This document shows positions 5,815 through 14,185 of a DNA stretch of 17,822 nucleotides, in pieces. The position numbers were made by a program, and so were the translations under genes. The first letter of the stretch is position 1. Each line of letters opens with the position of its first letter. Source of the stretch: Rhodoferax sp. (GTDB lineage Bacteria; Pseudomonadota; Gammaproteobacteria; Burkholderiales; Burkholderiaceae_C); contig JAQSDS010000339.1 of NCBI GenBank assembly GCA_029946045.1, positions 9,746 to 27,567 on the forward strand, given 5' to 3'. A model generated the notes under the pieces. That model saw nothing but the letters and a program-made list of their open reading frames with translations. It did no database searches and had not been told where the DNA came from.

Positions 5815-6426
5815 TTATTTGCGCATGACTTTTTCGGAAGGGGTGAGCGCCTCGATATAGGCCGGGCGCGAAAAAATGCGCTCCGCATACTTGAGCAAAG
5901 GCGCAGCGTTCTTGCTGAGTTCGATGCCGTAGTAATCCAGACGCCAAAGCAGCGGCGCAATGGCCACGTCAAGCATGGAAAAGCCTTCACCCAGCATAAA
6001 TTTGTTTTTAAGGAACACGGGGGCGAGCTGGGTAAGTCGGTCGCGAATATGGGCTCGCGCCTTTTCCAGCGCTTTTTCGTTGGATTTGGCATGGCGTGAT
6101 TCAAGCGTGACCACATGCGCAAAAAGTTCTTTTTCAAAGTTGAGCAGGAACAACCTGACACGGGCTCGGTCAACCGGATCGCCAGGCATCAATTGCGGGT
6201 GCGGGAAGCGCTCGTCAATGTACTCATTGATGATGTTCGACTCATACAAGATCAGGTCACGCTCCACCAGAATCGGAACCTGGCCATAGGGGTTCATGAC
6301 ATTGATGTCTTCGGGCTTGTTGTACAGGTCGACGTCACGAATCTCAAAGTCCATGCCCTTTTCAAACAGAACAAAGCGGCAACGATGTGAAAAAGGGCAG
6401 GTTGTACCCGAATAAAGCACCATCAT
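5815..6426 (-). CDS. sspA: SspA, stringent starvation protein A (GST-fold RNA polymerase partner)
   Basis: SspA binds RNA polymerase holoenzyme and alters transcription in stress and stationary phase. It has a glutathione-transferase fold without that enzyme activity. The 203-residue product has the N-terminal thioredoxin-like domain (MMVLYSGTTCPFSHRCRFVL, then DVDLYNKPEDI and NPYGQVPILVERDLILYESNIINEYIDERFPHP). An all-helical C-terminal domain follows (FMLGEGFSMLDVAIAPLLWRL). The start is ATG 6426, with AGGAG (6439-6435) 8 bases upstream; the adjacent ATG 6423 is possible but less well spaced. It follows petC by 105 bases, and in relatives petABC-sspA-sspB is a common order. I see no strong terminator between petC and sspA, so read-through from the pet operon is possible. 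Confidence 0.95.
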   Translation of the reverse strand: MMVLYSGTTCPFSHRCRFVLFEKGMDFEIRDVDLYNKPEDINVMNPYGQVPILVERDLILYESNIINEYIDERFPHPQLMPGDPVDRARVRLFLLNFEKELFAHVVTLESRHAKSNEKALEKARAHIRDRLTQLAPVFLKNKFMLGEGFSMLDVAIAPLLWRLDYYGIELSKNAAPLLKYAERIFSRPAYIEALTPSEKVMRK

Positions 6427-6531
6427 GGTGGAGGCTCCTAAAAAAGTAAAAGAGCGGGCGGCTGTTAGGCGACCCACTCTGAAGAGTCTGCTAGACGCCG
6501 ATGAAGGCGCCTCCCAGACAGGCAGATTGTG

Positions 6532-7221
6532 CTATTTGATGTCTTTCCAATAGGCTTTGTTCAGTTGCCAAGTCAGGAAAATCAAACCAGCCAGGAAGAT
6601 CAAAACCCACATACCTATGGTTTTACGCGTGGTTTGGGCGGGCTCTGCCATCCACTGCAAGTAATTTACCAAGTCGCCCATGGTCTGGTCGTATTGGCCG
6701 GGTGTCATGCTGGCCTGCATTTCCCACAGCACATGCGGCATGGCCACGTTCGGGAATACATGGTTATTCCAACCCGTGGGCTTGGTGTCATCCTTGTAGA
6801 AACCGCGCATGTACGAGTAGAGGTAGTCGGTACCGGTGCCACCCGCACCGGCGCGAGAACGGGCAATGACGGTGAGGTCAGGCGGATTGACACCAAACCA
6901 GGCTTTGGCCTGTTGCGGATCAATGGCGGCCTTCATGGTGTCGCCAATCTTGGTGTTGGTCACCAGCAGGTTGTCCTTGATCTGATCTTGCGTCAAACCA
7001 ATGTCAACCAGACGGTTGTAGCGCATGAAAGCGGCAGAGTGACAGCTAAGGCAGTAGTTGACAAAGACCTTGGCGCCATTTTGCAGGGCGGCCATGTCGG
7101 TGATCCTGTCCGGGGCCTTATCCCAGGCCGGACCGCCTACATTGGCTTGCACAGCGCCCGCAAGACCCAGGGTGATGGCCATGCCGAGAATGATTTTTTG
7201 AGTGAAACCCATGATTTTCAT
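6532..7221 (-). CDS. petC: Cytochrome c1 of the bc1 complex
   Basis: Cytochrome c1 takes electrons from the Rieske protein and passes them to a periplasmic cytochrome c such as the c4 encoded in this window. The 229-residue product has a signal peptide (about 1-26, ending AVQA), the haem motif CLSCH (57-61), the likely axial methionine M161 (in PNVAMPHVLWEMQ) and one C-terminal membrane anchor (about 201-219). This matches the short bacterial c1 form. ATG 7221 is preceded by GGAG at 9 bases. It follows petB by 15 bases, the last gene of petA-petB-petC. Two Met codons near the start (MKIMG) leave a 3-residue doubt about the exact N terminus of the precursor. Confidence 0.96.
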   Translation of the reverse strand: MKIMGFTQKIILGMAITLGLAGAVQANVGGPAWDKAPDRITDMAALQNGAKVFVNYCLSCHSAAFMRYNRLVDIGLTQDQIKDNLLVTNTKIGDTMKAAIDPQQAKAWFGVNPPDLTVIARSRAGAGGTGTDYLYSYMRGFYKDDTKPTGWNNHVFPNVAMPHVLWEMQASMTPGQYDQTMGDLVNYLQWMAEPAQTTRKTIGMWVLIFLAGLIFLTWQLNKAYWKDIK

Positions 7222-7236
7222 TTTTTATTCTCCAGT

Positions 7237-8637
7237 TCAGTGGGCCGTGTAATTGACACGACTGGGCACTTCCTTAAAGGTACCAAGGCGACTCCACCAA
7301 GGCATCAGAATAAAAAAGCCAAAGTAGAACAAGGTGCCAAACTGGGAGATACGGCCCGCAATCACAGACACGGGCTGCGTTCCGAGGTACCCAATCACGA
7401 AAAAGTTGATGACAAAAGCTGCGTACAGGATCTTGTGCCAGTTGGGACGGTAGCGAATGGACTTGACCGGGCTGTTATCGAGCCAGGGCAGGAAGAACAA
7501 AATCACGACGCCGCCACCCATGGCCACCACACCCCAGAATTTAGCATCGATGGCCATCATCATGGCCACGACGACGAGTGCCCCCGCCACAATCGCACCC
7601 TTGAACAGGGCGGGCATTTTAATTTTGGCCACAGCCAGAACGGCACCCACCAGCACACAGGCAATCAGGACGTACATCATCTCGGTGGTAACGGCCCGCA
7701 GCAAGGTGTAAAAGGGCGTGAAGTACCAGACCGGAGCAATGTGCAAAGGCGTCTGGAACGGATCAGCTGGTATGAAGTTGTTGTATTCCAGGAAATAGCC
7801 GCCCATTTCCGGCGCAAAAAACACGATGGCAGAAAACACGAAAAGGAACATGCTGACCGCAAACACGTCGTGCACGGAGTAGTAAGGATGGAAAGGGATG
7901 CCGTCGAGCGGGATGCCGTTGGCATCCTTGGTGGCTTTGATCTCAATGCCATCCGGGTTGTTGGAGCCCACCTCATGCAAGGCAATGATGTGCGCCACCA
8001 CCAGGCCCAACAGCACCAGCGGAACCGCAATGACGTGGAAACTGAAGAAGCGATTCAAGGTGGCATCACCGACAACGAAGTCACCACGAATCAGCAGGGC
8101 CAGGTCGGGGCCAATCAAAGGAATGGCAGAAAAAAGATTCACGATCACCTGCGCACCCCAATAGCTCATTTGGCCCCAGGGCAACAGGTAGCCCATGAAG
8201 GCTTCGGCCATCAAGGCCAAAAAGATGCCACAACCAAACAACCAGATGAGTTCACGCGGCTTGCGGTAGCTACCGTACATCAAACCGCGGAACATGTGCA
8301 GATAAACCACAACAAAGAAAGCGGAGGCGCCAGTAGAGTGCATGTAACGAATCAACCAACCCCAGGGCACATCGCGCATGATGTATTCCACCGAGCCAAA
8401 GGCCAAAGCGGCATCAGGCTTGTAGTGCATCACCAGAAAAATACCGGTGACGATCTGGATCACCAGCACCAGCAGGGAGAGCGAACCGAAGATGTACCAA
8501 AGATTGAAGTTCTTGGGCGCGTAATACTCGCTCATGTGCTCCTTGAAGAGCTTGGAGAGCGGAAAGCGGTTGTCGATCCAGTTCAGGGTTTTTGCGCCAG
8601 CCGACGCATTGGGGGAGATTTCGTGAAACGTAGCCAT
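7237..8637 (-). CDS. petB: Cytochrome b of the bc1 complex
   Basis: Cytochrome b is the integral membrane subunit carrying haems bL and bH and both quinone sites. The 466-residue product has the eight-helix core and extra C-terminal helices. Haem ligands are H100 and H114 in helix B, and H201 and H216 in helix D, so helix D has 14 residues between its histidines instead of the 13 of mitochondrial and Rhodobacter cytochrome b. The quinol-site motif is PVWY (302-305) where PEWY is the classic form; as I recall this is usual in beta- and gammaproteobacteria. WGQMSYWG (154-161) and [11 protein letters not shown] (220-230) are further family marks. ATG 8637 has AAGG upstream and lies 11 bases after the petA stop. 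The reverse strand also holds a long open frame here, which I regard as non-coding. Confidence 0.97.
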   Translation of the reverse strand: MATFHEISPNASAGAKTLNWIDNRFPLSKLFKEHMSEYYAPKNFNLWYIFGSLSLLVLVIQIVTGIFLVMHYKPDAALAFGSVEYIMRDVPWGWLIRYMHSTGASAFFVVVYLHMFRGLMYGSYRKPRELIWLFGCGIFLALMAEAFMGYLLPWGQMSYWGAQVIVNLFSAIPLIGPDLALLIRGDFVVGDATLNRFFSFHVIAVPLVLLGLVVAHIIALHEVGSNNPDGIEIKATKDANGIPLDGIPFHPYYSVHDVFAVSMFLFVFSAIVFFAPEMGGYFLEYNNFIPADPFQTPLHIAPVWYFTPFYTLLRAVTTEMMYVLIACVLVGAVLAVAKIKMPALFKGAIVAGALVVVAMMMAIDAKFWGVVAMGGGVVILFFLPWLDNSPVKSIRYRPNWHKILYAAFVINFFVIGYLGTQPVSVIAGRISQFGTLFYFGFFILMPWWSRLGTFKEVPSRVNYTAH

Positions 8638-8648
8638 GTTGATAGTCC

Positions 8649-9266
8649 TTAGGCTTTTTTGTCTTCACCAATGAGCAACTTGGTGTCTGAAAGGTACATG
8701 TGCGGTGGCACTTCGAGGTTGTCCGGTGCCGGCTTGTTTTTAAAAACACGACCCGCCAAGTCAAAAGTGGAACCATGACAGGGGCAGAAAAAACCACCCG
8801 GCCAGTCGTCGGGCAAGGAGGGCTGGGCGCCGGCCTTGAATTTTTCTGAAGGAGAGCAGCCCAGATGTGTGCAGATACCGACGACCACCAGATACTCCGG
8901 CTTGATAGATCGGCTTTCGTCCTTGCGGGCGTATTCGGGGGCCTGGTCTGTTGGCTTGCGCTGCGACAAGGGGTCAGCAAGCTGGTCATTGTGCTTGGGC
9001 AAATCAGCCAATTGCTCGGGCGTGCGACGCACGATCCAGACCGGTTTGCCGCGCCATTCCACCGTCATCTTTTCACCCGGCTTCAGGGCTGAAATGTCGG
9101 CTTCCACCGCTGCGCCAGCGGCTTTGGCCTTTTCAGAGGGTTGAAAAGAGCTGACAAAAGGAACCGCTGCGGCGATACCGCCCACTGCACCAGCACAACC
9201 AGATGCAATCAGCCAGGTTCTTTTACTCGCGTCGATGGGGCCGCCTGCGGCAAGCGTTTCACTCAT
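8649..9266 (-). CDS. petA: Rieske iron-sulfur subunit of the bc1 complex
   Basis: The Rieske protein carries a 2Fe-2S cluster that takes the first electron from ubiquinol and moves to cytochrome c1. The 205-residue product has the cluster motifs CTHLGC (132-137) and CPCHGS (161-166), with C132, H134, C161 and H164 as ligands and C137/C163 as the disulfide pair. The N-terminal membrane segment (about 18-40) is preceded by [10 protein letters not shown], a Tat-like signal with Lys-Arg in place of Arg-Arg. ATG 9266 gives MSETLAAGG and has GAGGA just upstream; an upstream in-frame start would add 4 residues and has less support. It is the first gene of petABC, with a sigma-70-like promoter about 45 bases upstream. 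Confidence 0.97.
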   Translation of the reverse strand: MSETLAAGGPIDASKRTWLIASGCAGAVGGIAAAVPFVSSFQPSEKAKAAGAAVEADISALKPGEKMTVEWRGKPVWIVRRTPEQLADLPKHNDQLADPLSQRKPTDQAPEYARKDESRSIKPEYLVVVGICTHLGCSPSEKFKAGAQPSLPDDWPGGFFCPCHGSTFDLAGRVFKNKPAPDNLEVPPHMYLSDTKLLIGEDKKA

Positions 9267-9309
9267 GAGAATCCTCAATGGAAAAGATGGATATTAGTAA
9301 CAACCCTTG

Positions 9310-9339
9310 ATTCTAACGGAGCCCTCTGCCATTAATTAA
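9310..9339 (-). promoter_or_regulatory. Candidate petABC promoter
   Basis: On the minus strand TTAATT (9339-9334), an 18-base spacer and TAGAAT (9315-9310) form a sigma-70-like promoter, with a good -10 and a weak -35. Transcription would start about 35-40 bases before the petA start codon. The position fits petABC being a separate unit from pdxA, which ends 151 bases upstream of petA. I see no convincing pdxA terminator in this gap. Confidence 0.5.
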
Positions 9340-9416
9340 AAAACAGCAGCTTACTTGGTCCGTTCTGGATCACTAAGCGACCACACCTGACGCGACGTTG
9401 ACATCCGAAGGCAAAT

Positions 9417-10487
9417 TCAGGCCTGAGACATCAGTTGGCGCGCCATGCCAATGGCTTCAATCAGGCTGGACGCATCTGCCTTGCCGGTTCCGGCAATGTC
9501 AAAGGCCGTGCCATGGTCGGGACTGGTTCGCACCAAGGGCAAGCCCAAAGTGACATTGACACCCTTGTCCACCCCCAGGTATTTAACCGGAATCAGGCCT
9601 TGATCATGGTACATCGCCAATACAACATCGAACTCTACAGGCTGACCGGGCTGCGCGCGCGCGCGCATGAAGACAGTGTCAGGGGCAATAGGGTCGCTGG
9701 CCAGCACCCCCTGGGCGCGTGCCGCCATCACGGCGGGCCCGATGATGTCAATCTCTTCGCGACCAAACAGTCCACCCTCACCCGCATGCGGATTCAAACC
9801 TGCCACACCAATTCGGGGCGCACGCCCCAGAATGGCATGCAACGAACGGTGCGTGATCAATAAGGACTCCAGCACCTGGTCAAATGTGACTGCTGCCAGG
9901 GCATGCTGCAAGGACACATGGATACTGACCAGTACAACCCGTAACTCATCGTTGGCAAGCATCATGCGCACTGGCAATTGCGACACGGGGGTCCTGAGAT
10001 GCGCGGCAGCCAAGGCTTGCAGCATTTCAGTATGCCCCGGAAAATCGTCATAGGGCGAGCCCGCCAGCGACAGCGCAGCCTTGTTTAAAGGTGCGGTGAC
10101 CATCGCTGCAACCTCACCGCGCAAGGCGGCATTGGCAGCCCAGATCACACAATCACCGGCCAGCTGCCCGGCACTGGCGCTGACCCGTCCAAAGTGGGCG
10201 GGTTGGGCACCCACCAAAGCCGCCGAACCGATTTGCCACACTGGAATACTGTGCGGTGGACAATCCAGCGCCTCTTGCACTTTTGCGATCACCGCCACGG
10301 GCAGTGCCACACCAGTCCCGGCCACCACGCCAGCAGCGCGGCGCAGGGTGGCGACATCGCCCACGACAAAACAGCCGCGCGTGAGATCAGGTGCATCGCG
10401 AAACGCTTTGACAATGATCTCAGGTCCAATGCCAGCGGGGTCGCCCAGAGTGATGGCAATAGGCAAAGTACAGGTTGATTCAGTCAT
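9417..10487 (-). CDS. pdxA: PdxA, 4-hydroxythreonine-4-phosphate dehydrogenase
   Basis: PdxA oxidises 4-phosphooxy-threonine with NAD(P), a step in the DXP-dependent synthesis of pyridoxal phosphate. The 356-residue product begins with ITLGDPAGIGPEI (12-24), the family signature. By position and context the divalent-metal histidines are H152 (DDFPGHTE), H190 (VSIHVSL) and H294 (AMYHDQG). LNPHAGEGGLFGREE and TSPDHGTAFDIAGTGKAD are further family marks. It is somewhat longer than E. coli PdxA. ATG 10487 lies one base after the stop codon of the Nif3-like gene, so the two are very probably coupled in translation. The frame stays open upstream into the Nif3 gene, but that part is out of frame with Nif3 and not part of PdxA. 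A PdxA2-like role cannot be fully excluded. Confidence 0.94.
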   Translation of the reverse strand: MTESTCTLPIAITLGDPAGIGPEIIVKAFRDAPDLTRGCFVVGDVATLRRAAGVVAGTGVALPVAVIAKVQEALDCPPHSIPVWQIGSAALVGAQPAHFGRVSASAGQLAGDCVIWAANAALRGEVAAMVTAPLNKAALSLAGSPYDDFPGHTEMLQALAAAHLRTPVSQLPVRMMLANDELRVVLVSIHVSLQHALAAVTFDQVLESLLITHRSLHAILGRAPRIGVAGLNPHAGEGGLFGREEIDIIGPAVMAARAQGVLASDPIAPDTVFMRARAQPGQPVEFDVVLAMYHDQGLIPVKYLGVDKGVNVTLGLPLVRTSPDHGTAFDIAGTGKADASSLIEAIGMARQLMSQA

Positions 10488-10488
10488 G

Positions 10489-11247
10489 TCAGGCCGGGTT
10501 ATCGATGTCAATGAATTCATGCGCCAAGCCCAATTGGGCCGCCACATGTGCAGCCACCGCAGGCGCGCCATAGCGCTCACTAGCGTGGTGACCACAAGCC
10601 AGGTAAGCGACCCCGCATTCACGTGCGTAATGCGCTTGTGGTTCGGAAATTTCGCCAGTGACGAAGGCATCAGCACCGGTTGCGATGGCGGCTTCAAAAT
10701 AGCTTTGTGCACCACCACTGCACCAGGCAATTTTTCGAATCTCTTTGCGCGCGTCACCCACCAGCGCTACCTTGCGCCCAAGGGCAACTTGAATGTGAGC
10801 AGCCAGGTCTTGCGCCGACTCATAAGAAGAACCGTCAGCGCGTTGCCCAAGGAAGCCAAGGTCTTGCTCGCCAAATCGCGCCTGCGCCAACCAACCCAGT
10901 TGAAGCCCCAGCTGTGCGTTGTTTCCCAATGTGGGGTGGGCATCCAGGGGCAAGTGGTAGGCAAAGAGGTTGACATCATGCGCCAGCAGTGGTGCCAGCC
11001 GTTGCTTCATCCAGCCGGTCACGCAGCTGTCCTGGCCACGCCAGAAGAGTCCGTGATGAACAAAAATGGCATCCGCCTGGGCATTAATCGCCGCTTCAAT
11101 CAAGGCACGACTGGCAGTCACACCAGAGACGATTTTTCCCACTTTTGCCCGGCCTTCCACCTGCAGCCCGTTGGGAGCATAGTCTTTAAAGCGCTCCGGC
11201 TGCAGGAGTTCGTTCAAAACTTGCAATAGTTCAGCGCGTTCACACAT
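10489..11247 (-). CDS. Nif3-like dinuclear metal centre protein (YbgI family)
   Basis: This family forms a hexameric ring with two metal ions per subunit. Its cellular role is not settled, although databases often label it GTP cyclohydrolase 1 type 2. The 252-residue product has the metal-binding residues in their usual places: VHHGLFW (H64, H65), AYHLPLDAHP (H98, D102) and CGHHASER (H221, E224). Length is standard for the short form with no inserted domain. ATG 11247 gives MCERAELLQVLNELL, and AAGGAG lies about 11 bases upstream, slightly far. The gene is divergent from the HtrA-like protease gene and is followed after one base by pdxA. That linkage may just reflect shared transcription. Confidence 0.9.
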   Translation of the reverse strand: MCERAELLQVLNELLQPERFKDYAPNGLQVEGRAKVGKIVSGVTASRALIEAAINAQADAIFVHHGLFWRGQDSCVTGWMKQRLAPLLAHDVNLFAYHLPLDAHPTLGNNAQLGLQLGWLAQARFGEQDLGFLGQRADGSSYESAQDLAAHIQVALGRKVALVGDARKEIRKIAWCSGGAQSYFEAAIATGADAFVTGEISEPQAHYARECGVAYLACGHHASERYGAPAVAAHVAAQLGLAHEFIDIDNPA

Positions 11248-11369
11248 GTCTTGATTAACTCCTTTGGAGGCTTTAATGATACGCGGGCAAGATCTGGGTA
11301 GCCCCCGGCCTGCTGGCTCTCTCTACGGGCATCAAACAGTTCACAGACCTTGAAATGGGTCAGGGCACC

Positions 11370-11375
11370 TACAAT
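11370..11375 (+). promoter_or_regulatory. Possible -10 element of the HtrA-like protease gene
   Basis: TACAAT lies 39 bases before the ATG. TTGAAA (11350-11355) resembles a -35, but the spacing of 14 bases is too short for a standard sigma-70 promoter, so only the -10 is proposed. The divergent gap 11248-11414 holds no other clear signal. Confidence 0.3.
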
Positions 11376-11414
11376 TTACTCCTTACTCATTCCAAGTCAT
11401 ATGCTTGCCTCGAC

Positions 11415-12557
11415 ATGAAAAAATTTTGGTTGCTTTTTTCACAGTCTGTCACCGTGTTGCTGGGCGCCTATTTTGTGGTTCTCACGCTGAAACCAGGCTG
11501 GCTGGAAGGCGTCAGCACCGGACCGGCCTCCGTCGCGCTCGTCGAAGCACCCGCAAGCGTTGCAACAGCTGTGCCACTAGGCAGCTTTCGGCTGGCGGCA
11601 CAAAAGTCGTCGTCGGCCGTGGTCAGCATCAACACCAGCAAAAATGCCCGATCGGGACCACACAGCAGCGACCCATGGTTCAGGTTCTTTTTTGGAGAGC
11701 AGGGCAATGCACCGCAAGTCGGTTTGGGCAGTGGTGTGATCGTGAGCGCCAATGGCTACATTTTGACCAACAACCACGTCGTGGAAAGCGCAGATGAAAT
11801 TGAAGTTATTCTCAATGACAGTCGGCGTGCGCCTGCCAAAGTCATTGGCACCGACCCCGACTCCGACCTCGCCGTGCTCAAAGTCGAACTGGACCGGCTA
11901 CCGGTGATGGTGCTGGGCAACTCGGACAGTTTGCAAGTGGGCGACCAGGTGCTGGCCATTGGCAACCCCTTCGGTGTCGGCCAAACAGTGACCAGCGGCA
12001 TCGTGAGCGCGCTGGGGCGCAACCAATTGGGCATCAATACTTTTGAAAATTTCATCCAGACCGATGCGGCTATCAACCCCGGCAATTCGGGCGGCGCGCT
12101 GGTAGACATCAACGGCAACCTGCTCGGCATCAACACAGCCATCTACTCACGCTCTGGCGGCAGCATGGGCATTGGCTTTGCAATACCCGTGTCCACTGCC
12201 AAAATGGTGCTGGAGGGTATTGTGAAAGACGGTCAGGTGACGCGCGGCTGGATTGGTGTGGAACCCAGTGAGCTCACACCAGAACTGGCTCAAACTTTTG
12301 GTGTTTCGGCGCAGCAAGGCGTGATCATCACCGGCGTGTTGCAGAACGGTCCGGCAGCGCAGGCCGGCATAAAACCCGGCGATGTCGTGACAGCTATTGA
12401 CGGCCAGAAAATTCGCAACGTTGCCGAACTACTGAGCCAGGTGGCAGCACTCAAACCAGGTGCAAAGGCAACTTTTGAAGTACAGCGCGCCGATGGAAAA
12501 AGCGCACTCCAGGTGACGCCGGGGGTTCGTCCCAAAGCGCGCCGTCAAGCGCAGTGA
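11415..12557 (+). CDS. HtrA/DegS-like membrane-anchored periplasmic serine protease
   Basis: HtrA-type proteases degrade or cut misfolded envelope proteins; the anchored DegS/AlgW type starts the sigma-E stress cascade by cutting RseA. The 380-residue product has an N-terminal hydrophobic segment (about 4-24) without a clear cleavage site, then a trypsin-like domain. The catalytic triad is H121 (TNNHVVE), D151 (DSDLAVL) and S225 (NPGNSGGAL). A single PDZ domain follows (about 280-370, with NGPAAQAGIKPGDVV). One PDZ plus an anchor is the DegS/AlgW layout, as against the two PDZ domains of DegP/DegQ. The tail is basic (RPKARRQAQ). ATG 11415 was chosen because MKKFWLLF starts the membrane segment. 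It converges on tatC with an 8-base gap and no visible terminator. A true DegS role is inferred only from architecture. Confidence 0.92.
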   Translation: MKKFWLLFSQSVTVLLGAYFVVLTLKPGWLEGVSTGPASVALVEAPASVATAVPLGSFRLAAQKSSSAVVSINTSKNARSGPHSSDPWFRFFFGEQGNAPQVGLGSGVIVSANGYILTNNHVVESADEIEVILNDSRRAPAKVIGTDPDSDLAVLKVELDRLPVMVLGNSDSLQVGDQVLAIGNPFGVGQTVTSGIVSALGRNQLGINTFENFIQTDAAINPGNSGGALVDINGNLLGINTAIYSRSGGSMGIGFAIPVSTAKMVLEGIVKDGQVTRGWIGVEPSELTPELAQTFGVSAQQGVIITGVLQNGPAAQAGIKPGDVVTAIDGQKIRNVAELLSQVAALKPGAKATFEVQRADGKSALQVTPGVRPKARRQAQ

Positions 12558-12565
12558 GTCCTGAT

Positions 12566-13363
12566 TCAGCTTGGGCTGCTGGTCGATTCGACTCCGTCTT
12601 CAGGCGCTTTGGTATGTCGAATAAAGATTTGTGCCGCCCAGATGCCGACTTCGTACAGCAAGCACATGGGAATAGCCAGCGCCAGTTGAGACACCACATC
12701 GGGTGGCGTCACGATGGCCGCGATGATGAAGGCCAGAACGACAAAATAGCCACGGAATTCCTTAAGCTTTTCAACGCTGAAAATACCCATGCGGGCCAGC
12801 ACCACCACCACCACCGGCACCTCGAACGCCATGCCAAAAGCCAGAAACATTGACAGCACAAAGCCCAAATACGCCTCGATGTCAGGCGAAGCTGTGATGC
12901 TGGCCGGGGCAAAGCTCTGAATGAACGCAAAAACACGTCCAAAGACGAAAAAGTAGCAAAACGCCACCCCCATAAAAAACAGCAGCGTGCTTGACACCAC
13001 CAGCGGCAATACCAGCTTTTTCTCGTGCGAGTACAAGCCGGGGGCAACGAACGCCCACAACTGGTAAAGCACGACCGGCAAGGCAAGCATGAAGGCCGCC
13101 ATCAGCAGCACCTTGAGCGGCACCATGAACGGCGAGACAACAGATGTCGCAATCAGGGTGGCACCCTTGGGCAAGTGCGCCACCAAAGGCGCGGCCATCA
13201 GGTCGTACAAGGCACCAGGCCCAGGGAAAATGCCCAAAACAATCGCCATCACGGCAACCGCCAATGTCGCCTTGACCAGGCGGTCGCGCAGCTCAACCAA
13301 GTGCGCCACAAACGGCTGCTCGGAACCGGCCAGTTCGTCGTCTTTGTTGTTGGAATCAGTCAT
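12566..13363 (-). CDS. tatC: TatC, twin-arginine translocase receptor subunit
   Basis: TatC is the polytopic inner-membrane receptor that, with TatB, recognises twin-arginine signals of folded proteins. The 265-residue product has six predicted membrane segments. The conserved N-terminal FVAHLVELRDRL is present at about residues 18-29, and the family stretches LYQLWAFVAPGLYSHEK, FGMAFEVPV and AAIVTPPDVVSQ follow. The C-terminal tail (KAPEDGVESTSSPS) is polar and would be cytoplasmic. ATG 13363 overlaps the tatB stop codon by one base (TGATG), a coupled start. It is the last gene of the his-tat run. Likely clients in this window are MsrP and the Rieske protein. Confidence 0.97.
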   Translation of the reverse strand: MTDSNNKDDELAGSEQPFVAHLVELRDRLVKATLAVAVMAIVLGIFPGPGALYDLMAAPLVAHLPKGATLIATSVVSPFMVPLKVLLMAAFMLALPVVLYQLWAFVAPGLYSHEKKLVLPLVVSSTLLFFMGVAFCYFFVFGRVFAFIQSFAPASITASPDIEAYLGFVLSMFLAFGMAFEVPVVVVVLARMGIFSVEKLKEFRGYFVVLAFIIAAIVTPPDVVSQLALAIPMCLLYEVGIWAAQIFIRHTKAPEDGVESTSSPS

Positions 13364-13836
13364 CAATTGAATCTGGTGGGACGAAAACGCGCAACTCTGG
13401 CGGCGCCAGACAAGGCCTTGGTGCGCACGCCAGTGCGGGCTTTGAACCAATTGGGTGTCGCCCCTTGCTTAAGACGCCAATTTTTTCTGGGATGGCGGTA
13501 CTCGGGTGCAACTTCAGGCAGAGAGGTACTGTAGTCCGAACCATTCTCTGAAGCCACATGGGTGGCTTCAGCCCAAGTTTTTTCGAACTCGTCAGAACCG
13601 GACTTCATCGACTGGCTGACGTCCTGGGCAGCACTTTCCACGGATTCTTTCATTCTCTTGAGCTCATCAAGCTCCATGGAGCGGCTGACCTCGGCCTTGA
13701 CGTCGCTGACATATCGCTGCGCCTTGCCGATCAGCGTGCCCACGGTGCGGGCAACACGCGGCAACTTTTCTGGACCGATCACAATCAATGCGACCGCACC
13801 AATCATGACCAGCTTGGAAATACCGAGGTCAATCAT
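13363..13836 (-). CDS. tatB: TatB, twin-arginine translocase subunit
   Basis: TatB forms the signal-peptide receptor with TatC. The 157-residue product has the short N-terminal membrane segment and hinge ([22 protein letters not shown], the GPEKLP hinge typical of TatB). An amphipathic helix follows (about 30-75), then a variable polar and basic tail. Residue 8 is Lys (LGISKLV), where E. coli TatB has an important Glu; I believe Lys is usual in this family of bacteria. The tail (KTWAEATHV onward) is poorly conserved and Arg-rich at the end. It starts 42 bases after the tatA stop and ends overlapping the tatC start. Confidence 0.94.
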   Translation of the reverse strand: MIDLGISKLVMIGAVALIVIGPEKLPRVARTVGTLIGKAQRYVSDVKAEVSRSMELDELKRMKESVESAAQDVSQSMKSGSDEFEKTWAEATHVASENGSDYSTSLPEVAPEYRHPRKNWRLKQGATPNWFKARTGVRTKALSGAARVARFRPTRFN

Positions 13837-13878
13837 GCAGGACTTGCGCTATGCCAACAACCGAGAATCGAGCACCCA

Positions 13879-14118
13879 TCACGACTTTTGCTTGGCTTCA
13901 ACGTCGATCGTCGTCTTGTCGGCAGCTGCAACGTTGCTAACTTTTGCCACATCAGCAGCTTTATCGTCCGGCGCAGCGCCGCCTTCTTTCATACCGTCCT
14001 TGAAACCCTTGACAGCGCCGCCGAGATCGCTGCCCATGTTTTTAAGTTTCTTGGTGCCAAACACCATAACGACGATCAACAGAACGATCAACCAATGCCA
14101 AATAGAAAATGAACCCAT
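13879..14118 (-). CDS. tatA: TatA, twin-arginine translocase pore subunit
   Basis: TatA oligomerises to let folded Tat clients cross the inner membrane. The 79-residue product has the membrane segment (about 5-20, [15 protein letters not shown]), the FGTKKL hinge, an amphipathic helix ([19 protein letters not shown]) and a polar tail. Two ATG codons stand side by side (14121 and 14118). AGGAG (14129-14125) lies 3 bases before the first and 6 before the second, so I chose 14118, giving the standard MGSFSIWHW start. It follows hinT by 67 bases. No separate promoter is clear in that gap, though one could exist. Confidence 0.96.
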   Translation of the reverse strand: MGSFSIWHWLIVLLIVVMVFGTKKLKNMGSDLGGAVKGFKDGMKEGGAAPDDKAADVAKVSNVAAADKTTIDVEAKQKS

Positions 14119-14185
14119 CATGCGCTCCTAAAGAATCGTTGGATTTTAATAGGCACACCGGAATGGCACACCGAGAAAGAAAAAT

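Noticed and set aside
6529..8652. A 707-codon open reading frame on the plus strand, antisense to petC and petB
   Set aside because: The predicted protein is extremely His/Gln/Gly-rich with no recognisable domain. It covers two clearly real genes on the other strand and is best explained by codon bias of the membrane-protein genes leaving the opposite frame open.
9341..9416. Possible terminator after pdxA (T-rich stretch near 9336-9345 on the minus strand)
   Set aside because: There is a T run, but no stable hairpin directly before it.
10081..11229. A 382-codon plus-strand open frame antisense to pdxA and the Nif3-like gene
   Set aside because: It spans two well-supported genes on the minus strand, has no family features and no ribosome-binding site; it is a shadow frame.
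14152..14173. Direct repeat GGCACACCG, two copies with a 13-base period, between tatA and hinT
   Set aside because: Only two 9-base copies, with no promoter or known operator context; too little to support a regulatory site.
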